Shown: piece by piece, positions 25,897 to 34,857 of the stretch
How positions within the stretch are numbered: position 1 is the first letter of the stretch
How the letters are laid out: each line of letters begins with the position of its first letter
Source of the DNA: Terriglobia bacterium
GTDB taxonomy: Bacteria > Acidobacteriota > Terriglobia > Bryobacterales > UBA6623
NCBI GenBank assembly: GCA_009841225.1
Contig: VXMF01000056.1
Location: 1-64,000 of the forward strand
Direction of reading: 5' to 3'
DNA: 64,000 bases
Notes under the pieces: model-generated
Database searches by the model: none
The model's input: the letters and a program-made list of their open reading frames with translations, nothing else
Told to the model about the DNA's origin: nothing
Position numbers and translations under genes: made by a program

Positions 25897-26532
25897 TCAC
25901 TCGATGGTGAACTTCTCTCCATCAGGAGAGGTTACGGTGATGACCTGCCAATCCGAGTAGTCGCCTAGTTCTGCGGCGATGTCCGGGTTCACGTTGCGGC
26001 TGTAACCGCTGCTGACGGCATACTCCCATCCACCGCGCTTGAACAGGTAGGCTTCCTCCTCGCCGCCGCAACACCCCCAGCTGTGGATGTAGAAGAAGCC
26101 CCGAGAGTCAGGCCCGCTCGCCGCGGCGGTCACCGCCTCGCTAGACGCCTCAACCGACACGTCAGGGCCAGAGAACTCCGTATCGAAGCCGTCGGCGAGG
26201 TCGGCGATGGCGTAGCTGTATCCACTCAGTCCCTCGAACGTCCCGAGCAGTGGGCCACTGTAGACCAGTTCGGGTTCGTCTCCGAGAACTCCGTACGTGT
26301 AAGTCAGGTCGGGCGACCCAGCAGTTTTGCAGATGGAGACGGTCTTGCCGTTGTCGAGCCGGAACCCCTCCACCTGCTCGCTCCCGTCCACGCACCAGCT
26401 ATCAACGGTCTCCGACGTCTCGGCCGGTACGTCGGTCCGACCGCAGGCGACCGCTGCTAGCACCGCGACGGTGGCTACCTGACGCACGGTGCCTCGGCGG
26501 AGGATGCAGATGCGGTTGAGCTGGAATCCCAT
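25897..26532 (-). CDS. Hypothetical lipoprotein
   Basis: A 211-residue protein with a leader ending in LAAVACGRT, a plausible lipobox. The mature part has no family I recognise; it contains paired cysteines (WGCCGG) and an acidic, beta-rich composition. It lies 54 bp upstream of the other lipoprotein gene on the same strand, so the two may be co-transcribed. Coding is supported by the leader and by consistent codon use. Confidence 0.65.
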   Translation of the reverse strand: MGFQLNRICILRRGTVRQVATVAVLAAVACGRTDVPAETSETVDSWCVDGSEQVEGFRLDNGKTVSICKTAGSPDLTYTYGVLGDEPELVYSGPLLGTFEGLSGYSYAIADLADGFDTEFSGPDVSVEASSEAVTAAASGPDSRGFFYIHSWGCCGGEEEAYLFKRGGWEYAVSSGYSRNVNPDIAAELGDYSDWQVITVTSPDGEKFTIE

Positions 26533-26910
26533 TGGTTACCTCCCCCAGCAGGCCTCGCTTGTCATGATCTGCACCGGTATTCTCTCTGAATCGACCACCG
26601 ACGGTCGCATTGGCGAGTAGCTATCGTACAACTCCGAGCTCGAGCCGTTGGGGGTGGGAGATCTCGCCGTTGACCACGAGCGGCACAGCGTGACGGCGGG
26701 CGGGGACGGGAGACCGCGCAAGTATGGCGCTGCCACTCTCTGCCAGGAATGTTTCCGGTGGCGGCGTCCGTACTGCGGGAAGGGACGTTGCAAACTCCAC
26801 TCCAGCGCGATCGGCTGGGGGTGTGCTAGTATAGGCGTGGAGGTTGGATTCGAACGCCACAGCAAGGATTGGCCTGCTTGCAGGTCCAAGAAAATATTCT
26901 GCTGCCGCCC
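26533..26910. other. Divergent intergenic region
   Basis: About 380 bp between the minus-strand lipoprotein genes and the promoter candidate of the large surface lipoprotein gene. Only weak overlapping frames on both strands; no gene supported. Confidence 0.4.
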
Positions 26911-26949
26911 TTGACACCTGTTGCGGGCGGATGGCATGATGTGCTAGAA
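26911..26949 (+). promoter_or_regulatory. Promoter candidate of the expressed surface lipoprotein gene
   Basis: A perfect -35 hexamer TTGACA (26911-26916) is followed at 18 bp by CATGAT (26935-26940). An alternative pair is TTGCGG (26921-26926) and TAGAAC (26944-26949) with 17 bp spacing. The leader is about 100 bp, and AGGGAGA sits just before the ATG at 27048. I found no comparable promoter in front of the five relatives on the opposite strand. Confidence 0.5.
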
Positions 26950-27047
26950 CTTGCTATGAGGGGTTCCTAGCGGACCTCCGGTTGGCAATCCGCCAGAGGA
27001 GCGATCCTTCCGGCGGGGTGCAGTGGAGAAGGACACAAGGGAGAATC

Positions 27048-30000
27048 ATGACGAATCGCAATAGATCGAGTTGGGGCTTCGGCCTCCTGGCTCTGATGTT
27101 GCTCGCGCTCGGCTTGGCCGGCTGCGGCGGCTCCGAGCCCACCGCGACGGCGCCTCCGCCGGCACCTCCGCCGGCGCCACCGCCGTTCGTGCCGCAGGCT
27201 GTCGAGGTCGCCCTCGGCACCAGTGGCGATACGCTGACTTTGATGACCACAGAGGCTGGCGGCTTCACGCTGAACGGCGAGGCCTTTGCCTCCGGCACCG
27301 ACGTGATGGCCGAGGCCAACGGCAGCACCTACACGCTGACCTTGGACGGCACCACTTGGAGCGCCGCCTACAAGATGCCCGACGCGATGTCGCTTTCGCT
27401 GGGCACCACGGGCGGGATGATCTCCATCGAGCGCCTCGAGGACGGCAGCTACCAGTCCAACGGCAGCGCGGTTGCCAACGGAACGGTCATTACCGCCGAA
27501 AATGGCAACATGTACACCGTCATGATAAGCGATGACGGCATGTTCACGGCTGAGTACGTGCAGCCGCCGGCGCTGAGCATCCCTCTGGGGATCTCCGGCT
27601 CGTCGGTCGAAGTCCGCCGGAACGAGGATCTGACCTTCTCGGCGATGATCAACGGCGAGTGGGTGATGATCACGGCCGACACGACAGTGACGGCCGCGAA
27701 CGGCAACGTCTACGCGGCGGTGCTGTCGCCGGACGGCATTCCGATCGGCGTGATGCACGTTGCGGCCATGCAGGAAGTGATGCTGGGCGCGCTCGGCGGC
27801 ACGGTGACCGTGAAGCAGGCCGAGGACATGACCTGGTGGATCGGCGAGATGGAAGTCAAGGACGGCACGGTCTACACGGCGGCGAACGGCAACATGTACG
27901 CGCTGATGATGGACTCCGAGGGCATGTGGAGCGCCATGTACCAGAAGGTGATGGTGACGGTGGCCTTGGGCACGCAGGGCTCGATCGAGCTGGTGCGGGC
28001 CGAGGACATGTCCTGGTGGCTAGGCTCTGAGGGCGTCGGCGTAGGCAGCGAGGTGATGTCGGACAACGGCAACACGTACACGCTGTGGTACACCGACGGC
28101 GTTTGGTCGGCACGCTTCGAGCCCGAGTCGATGATGATCGAGGGCACGGGCCTGGTGGCGATGACGCGCGAGGCCGATGACATGTACGACGTCAACGGCA
28201 GCACCCTGCCCGCGAGCGGCATGGGTGATGTCACTGTGGACGGCGCCATGTACCACGTCTGGATGCAAGGCGGGGCTCTGATGGGCGCTCGCTTCGACGC
28301 GGCCATCAGCGCCGACACCGACCACTTCACGACCAATGACTTGGGCATTCCGAGACTGAACTCCGACAGGACAAACCTCATCGCGACGGGCAATGAGGAA
28401 GACGGCGAGGGCATGTTCTCGATCGGAGACCTGCTGGGCGGCGGGATGGCGAGCGACGAGGGCGCGAACTTCGTCGCCGAGGCCGTGAAGTCGATCGAAA
28501 AGGTCCAGGCCGATGTAGCCGCCCTGCTCGCGCTGGACACCAAGCCGTCCGGCTTGGACACGATTCTCGAAAGCCAGTGGACCAAGCTCGAAATGGCGCT
28601 GGACACCATCTTCAACACCGATAGCGATAACGAGACTGCGGCAGACCGCACTTCCGCGGTCCGGCAGACCGCCCCGCGGGAGGAGGACATCCTCGACGAC
28701 ATCGCCGACGTCCTCGACGCGCTGTCGAGCGAGGGCAGCTTCGTGGCGGCCACAGCCGCTAACGGCGGTGGGGTGTTCGAGAGCCAGGCGCTGGGTGCAG
28801 GCGCGGCGGCGGACGCGTTTAACCGCGTGAAGTGGACCGCCTCGGCAACGATGGGCGTGACTGGCAGCACGCGCTACGGTACCGCGCTGCGCAAGACCTC
28901 CGATCACGCCAAGGACGGCCCGGACACGACCGAATACGGGGCGTTCGCGTACTCGACGATGCACGAGACCGTGCGGACCGTAGACGCGGCCGCGGTCTCG
29001 CTGACGGGCATCGCCAGCTACTCGGGCGGGACCCGTGCGATCAGCGGGTCGGGCAAGACCTACTCGGGCATGATGGACCTGCAAGTGCGCTTCAAGGCCA
29101 ACTCGGTCAGCGGCGTGGTGAGCGGGCTGGAGGACTCCGACGGGCTTCCCTGGCAGCACAACTTCGCCGACGTGGACCGGATCGTGCTGGACGACGCGAC
29201 ACTGCGGCGGAATGCGCAGTGGAACAATACCGGCGCCGACGCCACGGTGTTCTACACGGCTGACTCGGGGCTGTTGCGGCCCGTCAGCAACCAGCCAAAC
29301 ACCTTCGCGGGCATCCTGCTAGGCGAGGGTGCGGACGCGGGGAGCGAGGCGAACGGAACGTGGTCCATCGGAACAGCGGGCGGCTCGAGCTATCTGACGG
29401 GCGGCTTCGGCGTGATGCACGTCGGGGACACGTCCCGGCCTACACCATCTGGGGACGACGGCTCATCGGCGACCGCGCAGCTGTTCACGATGGTCGAGGC
29501 GACCGCGACAGAGAACCTGACTGACGTGTCGATCGCGGACGGAACGCTGACCGTGAAGCAGCGCAGCTACGGCTGGGCTGGCCGCGACGGCGCGACTGTC
29601 CCGACCTATCAGGCGCTCGGCGCGGCTGGCGACGAGACGCTGATCACCGCGAAGTTTGGCTTGGCGGCGCTTGCGGGGAACAACGGCGCGCAGATTGCGA
29701 TGAACGGCCCGAAATGGATAGACGGCGTCATCTCGACGCTCACGACGGAGCGCGACCTGCTGTCAACCCTGCAGAGCCTCAATTCGGGCGACACACAAGC
29801 GGCCGAGCTACTCGCTTGGCAGAGGGTGCAGGACGCAGTGCAGTACAACCTGTTCGGCGGCTTGATCCCGGTGAAGTTTAACGTCAACTACGCCGACGAC
29901 GGCGACGCCGCTACGGCGGACCTGGAATCGGAAGCAGACGCGATTGACTTGATCAACCGTGCCTTGGACGCGCTGTCGAGCAACGCCAAGCTGGAGGCGG

Positions 30001-30959
30001 CCCTCGATCCGGAAGGGACGGGTATTTTCGACCACTACCCCACCGGCACGGCCGACGACCCCACTACCGACGAACGGGAGGATCTCGGAAACTACCGCGT
30101 CTATGACGCCAACGACAGACGGTACGAGGTCAACACCCGGACGATTGCCAACATCCGCGGCGAGCGGCAGTACAAGGTGTTCTCGGCCATGGGCACGACG
30201 GACTTCACGCGCTTCGGATTCTGGCGGCGCGAGAGCACGACGAGCGCCCGGAGAAACGACGGCGTTGTTGGGAACGTAATCCGCGGCCCGCACGGCGGGC
30301 CCGGCACGTATGCCTACAGCCCGTTGGATTCGACGAATGTCGGGACGTTGACGAACCTGAGCTTCCCGACCGGAGGCAGCGCAAGATACGTCGGCGAGAC
30401 GATCGCGCTTCAGAACACGACGATCCTCTCCGGGACCGCCCAGGTGGACGTTAGCTGGCTGACCCCCGCCGACGTGAACGCGGGTACGTCGGTTGGCACG
30501 CTGTCGCTGACGATCAGCGACCTAGCGTCTGCAGTGGGCGATCCGCTGTCGCAGGGCGGCAGCGCAGATACCACGGTGGCAACCGCGGCAGGCAACGAGA
30601 TCGCTGATATCGTGTTCCCGGGTCTATCGATTATTGTGGGCGGGCAGGGAGACTTCGCCAACAACATGATCGTTGGCACAGCTGGCACAGCGGATGATGA
30701 CGGCAACATCCCCTACACCGAAGCGACTGTCAGCGGCACCCGGTACCGCCAAGCCGCTGCCGCGGCGGACATCACTCCTAGCCCCACCACCCAAAGCGTC
30801 AAGGCGCTGTTCGTGGGCCAAGGAGTGGACGGACCGCTCGGCGTGATCGGAACGTGGACATTGACCGACGACACGGTTGGTCGTGTCGCCCCGGACGGGA
30901 GTCATACCGACGACCTAGGCCAAGCCATCTACGGCGCTTTCGGAGTCGAGGTTCCCTAG
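27048..30959 (+). CDS. Large surface lipoprotein, the only family member with leader and promoter (expression site)
   Basis: A 1303-residue protein. The leader ends in the lipobox LAGC (lipidated C26), then a Pro-rich linker (36-47). Six repeats of about 55-60 residues follow (52-109, 114-170, 176-237, 243-299, 303-357, 364-417) with the pattern LG..G.....AED.[ST]WW...NGN.Y.L...G.W.A. Residues 420-590 are variable and helical. Two beta-rich lobes (about 590-794 and 1034-1303) share TR[YF]G, G.[FY]AYS, Y.G.T and the glycine-rich ending GAFG, resembling bilobed transferrin-binding-protein-like surface lipoproteins. ATG 27048 has AGGGAGA ahead of it. From T149 on, the sequence is shared with the silent cassettes on the other strand. 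Ligand and function are unknown. Confidence 0.85.
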   Translation: MTNRNRSSWGFGLLALMLLALGLAGCGGSEPTATAPPPAPPPAPPPFVPQAVEVALGTSGDTLTLMTTEAGGFTLNGEAFASGTDVMAEANGSTYTLTLDGTTWSAAYKMPDAMSLSLGTTGGMISIERLEDGSYQSNGSAVANGTVITAENGNMYTVMISDDGMFTAEYVQPPALSIPLGISGSSVEVRRNEDLTFSAMINGEWVMITADTTVTAANGNVYAAVLSPDGIPIGVMHVAAMQEVMLGALGGTVTVKQAEDMTWWIGEMEVKDGTVYTAANGNMYALMMDSEGMWSAMYQKVMVTVALGTQGSIELVRAEDMSWWLGSEGVGVGSEVMSDNGNTYTLWYTDGVWSARFEPESMMIEGTGLVAMTREADDMYDVNGSTLPASGMGDVTVDGAMYHVWMQGGALMGARFDAAISADTDHFTTNDLGIPRLNSDRTNLIATGNEEDGEGMFSIGDLLGGGMASDEGANFVAEAVKSIEKVQADVAALLALDTKPSGLDTILESQWTKLEMALDTIFNTDSDNETAADRTSAVRQTAPREEDILDDIADVLDALSSEGSFVAATAANGGGVFESQALGAGAAADAFNRVKWTASATMGVTGSTRYGTALRKTSDHAKDGPDTTEYGAFAYSTMHETVRTVDAAAVSLTGIASYSGGTRAISGSGKTYSGMMDLQVRFKANSVSGVVSGLEDSDGLPWQHNFADVDRIVLDDATLRRNAQWNNTGADATVFYTADSGLLRPVSNQPNTFAGILLGEGADAGSEANGTWSIGTAGGSSYLTGGFGVMHVGDTSRPTPSGDDGSSATAQLFTMVEATATENLTDVSIADGTLTVKQRSYGWAGRDGATVPTYQALGAAGDETLITAKFGLAALAGNNGAQIAMNGPKWIDGVISTLTTERDLLSTLQSLNSGDTQAAELLAWQRVQDAVQYNLFGGLIPVKFNVNYADDGDAATADLESEADAIDLINRALDALSSNAKLEAALDPEGTGIFDHYPTGTADDPTTDEREDLGNYRVYDANDRRYEVNTRTIANIRGERQYKVFSAMGTTDFTRFGFWRRESTTSARRNDGVVGNVIRGPHGGPGTYAYSPLDSTNVGTLTNLSFPTGGSARYVGETIALQNTTILSGTAQVDVSWLTPADVNAGTSVGTLSLTISDLASAVGDPLSQGGSADTTVATAAGNEIADIVFPGLSIIVGGQGDFANNMIVGTAGTADDDGNIPYTEATVSGTRYRQAAAAADITPSPTTQSVKALFVGQGVDGPLGVIGTWTLTDDTVGRVAPDGSHTDDLGQAIYGAFGVEVP
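27492..27540 (+). repeat. Shared 5' junction of the cassette family (candidate recombination site)
   Basis: Homology between this gene and cassettes at 40161, 49034, 55580 and 60330 (minus strand) starts at the same codon, ACC of T149, and is in frame in every case. Just inside it, CCGTCAT (27517-27523) and ATGACGG (27532-27538) form an inverted repeat with an 8-bp spacer, the general shape of a tyrosine-recombinase core. The arms are kept in cassettes 3 and 4, nearly kept in 5, and diverged in 6. Before this point the cassettes share nothing with the expressed gene. Confidence 0.55.
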
Positions 30960-30991
30960 ACTCGGCAAGATTCCTCAGAATCAATCTGCCA

Positions 30992-31020
30992 GGGGGAGCG
31001 GGAAACCGCTTCCCCTTTCT
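30992..31020 (+). terminator. Rho-independent terminator of the expressed lipoprotein gene
   Basis: A GGGGGAGCGG / CCGCTTCCCC stem (one G-T pair) with a 3-base loop, followed by TTTCT. It lies 33 bp after the stop codon. The same stem, with loop TTGC or similar, ends four of the five cassettes; cassette 3 has a related but different stem. Confidence 0.85.
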
Positions 31021-31722
31021 GTTTGCATGCAGAGCACACAATCGGGATAGGGGGAAGCCTCGCAGCTCCACCCCTCCCACACCACCGCAGTTCCGGTCCG
31101 CATGCAGCGGTTCGAACGGTTGAGCTATTGCCGAAGGTCGAAATCGGTGGCCTATACTTCACGAAGTGAGTCTTCGGTGTGGCGAGCGCGATTTCGGGCT
31201 GCTCGCCAAGCTCCCGCTCGCAGTTGATTCGGTCGGAGGCCCGTCCCATCCACTGTTCTCGTCTGGGCGGGTTGTCGTTCCATCGCTGCTAGGTGCGCGA
31301 TTCGGTCTCTGTGTCCCGACCTCTTCTCGAGATTCCCCTTTCAGCAGCCGGGCAGACCAGTAGGGATTGGTTGCACTGCTGACTTCTACTACTCGCTCAG
31401 TTCGGATTACTGCTCATTCGGTCCGAAATCCCGGACTGTCGGCAGATCTCCCGAGGTAGGTTCGACAGCCTTCAGCTCACAACTGCGGGACTCACAACCG
31501 GCATCCTCGATGGATCTAGATTTCGCCGTCACTCGACAGCTCGTCCGACGCCGTATGCCTCGTATCCTGTTCTTGTCCATGGGCTCGCGTCCTTGCCCCA
31601 CGCTTCCTCCAGGCCCCGCCTCCCGACGACGGCCGTGCGCTTCGGTAACTTCACCTCCATCAGGCTGTCGAATGCGGTTCCACCCTCAAGCCGCCGAACA
31701 TGCTCGGCACACACGCAGAAAA
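31021..31722. repeat. Intergenic between convergent family members, with cassette-associated repeats
   Basis: No gene is supported. About 31030-31085 is similar to the reverse complement of about 36385-36450, the 3' flank of cassette 3. About 31507-31690 is similar to 45174-45355, the 3' flank of cassette 4 (both begin near ATGGATCTAGA). These flanking repeats travel with the 3' ends of the family, so homology extends past the stop codons and terminators. A short frame starting MDLDF occurs in both copies, but conservation fades quickly. Confidence 0.55.
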
Positions 31723-31744
31723 GGGGAGCGGTTGCCCGCTCCCC
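31723..31744 (-). terminator. Terminator of cassette 2
   Basis: GGGGAGCGG and CCGCTCCCC with a TTGC-type loop, followed on the minus strand by TTTT. It is the shared hairpin of the family. Confidence 0.8.
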
Positions 31745-31775
31745 CGGTAGACAGGTATTTCGCTGATTCTTGCCG

Positions 31776-34700
31776 CTAGGGACTGTCGGCTCCGAAGCCG
31801 CCCCGGATGGTGTACTGGTTTACGTTCTGATGGTCTTCCACCTTGGTTCCGTCAGCGTGCACGCGGGCGACGTTTGAGTCGCTCAGGGTAAACGTACCGA
31901 TCACGCCCAGCGGACCGTCCACGCCTTGGCCGACGAACAGCGCACCGACACTGGCGGTGGCGCCGCTTGCTGGCAATTGGTCATCCATGCCGATCGCCGC
32001 GAGGCGGTACCGGACATTGCTGGCATCGAGCGTCGTGCCCACGGTAACAGTGCCTTCGCCGTAGGTGTAGGTGGAAAGTTCACCTGCCTCCGGCACTTCC
32101 GTCTCGGCGCCAACGATCAGCTGACCGGAGCGCCCACCCGGCAGGCCCACCTCAATCGCCATCTCACTGAACACGATCTCTGCGATTTCGTGCCCTTGGT
32201 TCGGAGCTCCTGCAATGCCCGTGTACGTCAGTGGATCGCCGTCCGCGTCCGCTAGGTCAGCGAGCGTAAGGCTCATGGTGCCAGCGTTGCTGGTCACGTC
32301 GTCTGGGGCGCCGCCGTCGTTGCCGGCGTCGCCACCGACGCTGAGGTCAAGGGCGGTAGCAGCGGCCCAAGAAACGTCCACCCTGGCAGTGCCGGTGAGC
32401 ACATCCGTGTGCATGTGCGCGACCGCTTCGCCCACGTAGCTCGCCGAGCCGCCGACCGGGAAGGCCGGGTTCGTCGCATTGCCGGCCATCGTCGGATCCA
32501 GCGGGCTGTAGGCGAACGCGCCGGGCCCACCGTCGGGAGCGGTATGGTTTCCACGCTGGTTGCTGGGCTCGCGCTCGGCGCTTTCCGTGCCGAGCCGGTA
32601 CCAGATGCCGAAGCGCGTGTAGTCCGTCGTCCCGAGGCTCGCGACCACCTGGTGCTCCCGCTCGCCTAGGAAATTGCCCAGAGTTCGACCCCGGGCGATA
32701 GTCTCCCAGCGTCGGTCCCCATTGTCGTACGTGATGTAGGGGGAGCCAAACTCGGTGTCGTTCGTAGTCGCGTCGTTGTCCGGGTCAGCCTCGATCGTGC
32801 CATCTGTGGTGCCGATGGTGCCGTCGGATTGGATGCCGTCAATATCTACAGTACGGTCAAATACCCCGGTCCCTTCCGGATCGAGGGCCGCGAACAGCGT
32901 GGTAGCGTTCGACAGTGCCTCGATTGCCCGGTCGATCAGGCCCAGCGCCTCGTCCTCGTTGTAGGCGCCAGCCAGCTTGTTCGGAAGCTGGGATCTATCA
33001 GGCTGGAAGAAAAGACCTGTATCCCCTGCGTTATCGGGGGCATTGCCGTCTGGGTCTTTAGTGCCGCCGAACAGCTGGTACTGTACGGCGTCCTGCACGA
33101 TCTGCCAGGCGGCCACCTCGGCCGACTTGGTAGATTCGGTCCGGGTCCCCAGCGACTGAAGGGTTGCGATCTGGTCACGCTGCGCTTGGAGCGTCGCCCT
33201 CACGCTGTCGACATGCTTCGGACCGTTGACCGTGGTCTTCGCTCCAATCGCCTTCCCTGCCAGCGCCTCTAGGTCGAACTCCGCGGTCGCGCGGGCCGCC
33301 ACGTCGTCATTGAAGTTAGTGGGCGTGTCTTCTGGGTCGACCGTGGTGACCACGTACTGCACGGGGTCCGTTGTGCTGTCCCCGCGCTGCCAGCCGAATT
33401 TCGCCACCTTCACCGTGAGCTTGCCGTCCGCGACCGACACCGTCGGGGTGATGTCGATTGCGTCGCGGCTCGTCCCGTCGTCGTATTGCGCTGCCGTGGT
33501 GGTCGGCGTCGATATGAGCGTCGCGTTCGACGCGCCGCCCGCGTCTCCGCCCGGGCGTGGCCGGGACGCGTCTCCGACGTGCATCACGCCGAAACCTCCC
33601 GTCAGGTAGTTCGTGCTCCCGCTGGTGTTGATCTCCCACACGCCGTTCGCCTGGCTTCCCGCGTTATCGCCCGTGCCCAGCAGAATGCCTTTGAGTGTGG
33701 TGGTCAAGCCCGATATCGGCCGCAGCAATCCAGAGTCGGCGGTGAAGAACACCGTTCCCTCGGTCTTGGCGCCGCTGGAAAACGTGGCATTCCTCAGCAG
33801 CCGCGCGTCGCTCAGCACGATTCTCTCGACGTCGGCGAAGTTGTGCTGCCAGGGCAGGCCGTCCGCGTCCAGCAGGTTCTTCACAACGCCACTGACCGTG
33901 TTCGCGGCGAAGCGTACCTGCAGGTCCATGGTGCCTGAGTAGGCCGTTCCGCCCCCGCTGACCGCTTCGGTCCCGCCCGTGTAGCTGGCGATGCCCGTTA
34001 GCGATACGGCGGCTGCCTGCGACGTCCGCACGGTGTTCGCCATCGTGGAGTACGAGAACGCCCCGACCTCTGCCTTCTTGAGGTCTTCGCGGGCGTTCGG
34101 GGCCGACTTGCGGAACGCTGTGCCGTACCGCGTGGCCCCGGTCGCCCCCATCGTCGCCGTGGCGCTCCACATCGCGCGGTTGAACGTGTCCATGGCTGCG
34201 CTCGCGCCCAATTCCTGGCTTTCGAACACCCCGCCTCCGTCCGCTGCAGTCGCCGCGACGAATGCGTCCTCGCTGGCCAGCGCGTCTAGGATGTCGTCGA
34301 TGTCATCCAAGATGTCCTCCCGACGCGGGGCGTCCGTCCGGACCGCGGACGTGGGGTCGGTCGCGGCATCGCTGTCGGTGCCGAAGACGGTATCCAGGGC
34401 CATCTCGAGATCGTCCCACTGGCCCTCGAGAGCGGACCGCAGGGTGGATGCCGCGATCTCGATAGACAGCAGGGACGTCACGTCGGCGCGGACCTTCGTG
34501 ATCGTTTCCACGGCGCCGGCGACGTACCGCGGGCCCTCGTCGGTCGCCATTCCGGAGCCCAGCAGGGAACCGATCGAGAACATGCCCTCGTTGTCTTCGG
34601 CGACACTGCCCGTGACGATGAGGTGAGTCCGCAATTCGTTCGCCGCCGTGTCGGGATCGTTGACGCTCAGGACCGGGAGACCGATTGTCCCAGTCTTCAT

Positions 34701-34808
34701 GTCGGTGTCCGTGTCGAACGCCGCGTCGAACTGTGCGCCTATCAGTGCACCGTCTTGCATCCAAAGACGGTATAGAATCGGACTGCAATCTCCGATCACG
34801 AAAGACAA
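31776..34808 (-). CDS. Silent cassette 2 (5'-truncated surface lipoprotein relative)
   Basis: An open frame of 1010 codons related to the expressed lipoprotein. It starts only at TTG, without a leader, and homology begins at LYRLWMQDGALIGAQFDAA, matching residues about 400-418 of the expressed protein. It therefore lacks all six repeats except the end of the last. Both lobes are present: TRYGTAFRK...GAFSYS, FAANTVSG and the ending IRGGFGADSP. No promoter or ribosome-binding site is visible. The long open frame argues that it is maintained rather than decaying. The tyrosine recombinase gene lies 49 bp beyond its 5' end. Confidence 0.7.
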   Translation of the reverse strand: MSFVIGDCSPILYRLWMQDGALIGAQFDAAFDTDTDMKTGTIGLPVLSVNDPDTAANELRTHLIVTGSVAEDNEGMFSIGSLLGSGMATDEGPRYVAGAVETITKVRADVTSLLSIEIAASTLRSALEGQWDDLEMALDTVFGTDSDAATDPTSAVRTDAPRREDILDDIDDILDALASEDAFVAATAADGGGVFESQELGASAAMDTFNRAMWSATATMGATGATRYGTAFRKSAPNAREDLKKAEVGAFSYSTMANTVRTSQAAAVSLTGIASYTGGTEAVSGGGTAYSGTMDLQVRFAANTVSGVVKNLLDADGLPWQHNFADVERIVLSDARLLRNATFSSGAKTEGTVFFTADSGLLRPISGLTTTLKGILLGTGDNAGSQANGVWEINTSGSTNYLTGGFGVMHVGDASRPRPGGDAGGASNATLISTPTTTAAQYDDGTSRDAIDITPTVSVADGKLTVKVAKFGWQRGDSTTDPVQYVVTTVDPEDTPTNFNDDVAARATAEFDLEALAGKAIGAKTTVNGPKHVDSVRATLQAQRDQIATLQSLGTRTESTKSAEVAAWQIVQDAVQYQLFGGTKDPDGNAPDNAGDTGLFFQPDRSQLPNKLAGAYNEDEALGLIDRAIEALSNATTLFAALDPEGTGVFDRTVDIDGIQSDGTIGTTDGTIEADPDNDATTNDTEFGSPYITYDNGDRRWETIARGRTLGNFLGEREHQVVASLGTTDYTRFGIWYRLGTESAEREPSNQRGNHTAPDGGPGAFAYSPLDPTMAGNATNPAFPVGGSASYVGEAVAHMHTDVLTGTARVDVSWAAATALDLSVGGDAGNDGGAPDDVTSNAGTMSLTLADLADADGDPLTYTGIAGAPNQGHEIAEIVFSEMAIEVGLPGGRSGQLIVGAETEVPEAGELSTYTYGEGTVTVGTTLDASNVRYRLAAIGMDDQLPASGATASVGALFVGQGVDGPLGVIGTFTLSDSNVARVHADGTKVEDHQNVNQYTIRGGFGADSP

Positions 34809-34857
34809 GATTTCCTCGTTCGGTGCCGTCGGCCGCAGCTGCAGAGTCTCTATCAGG

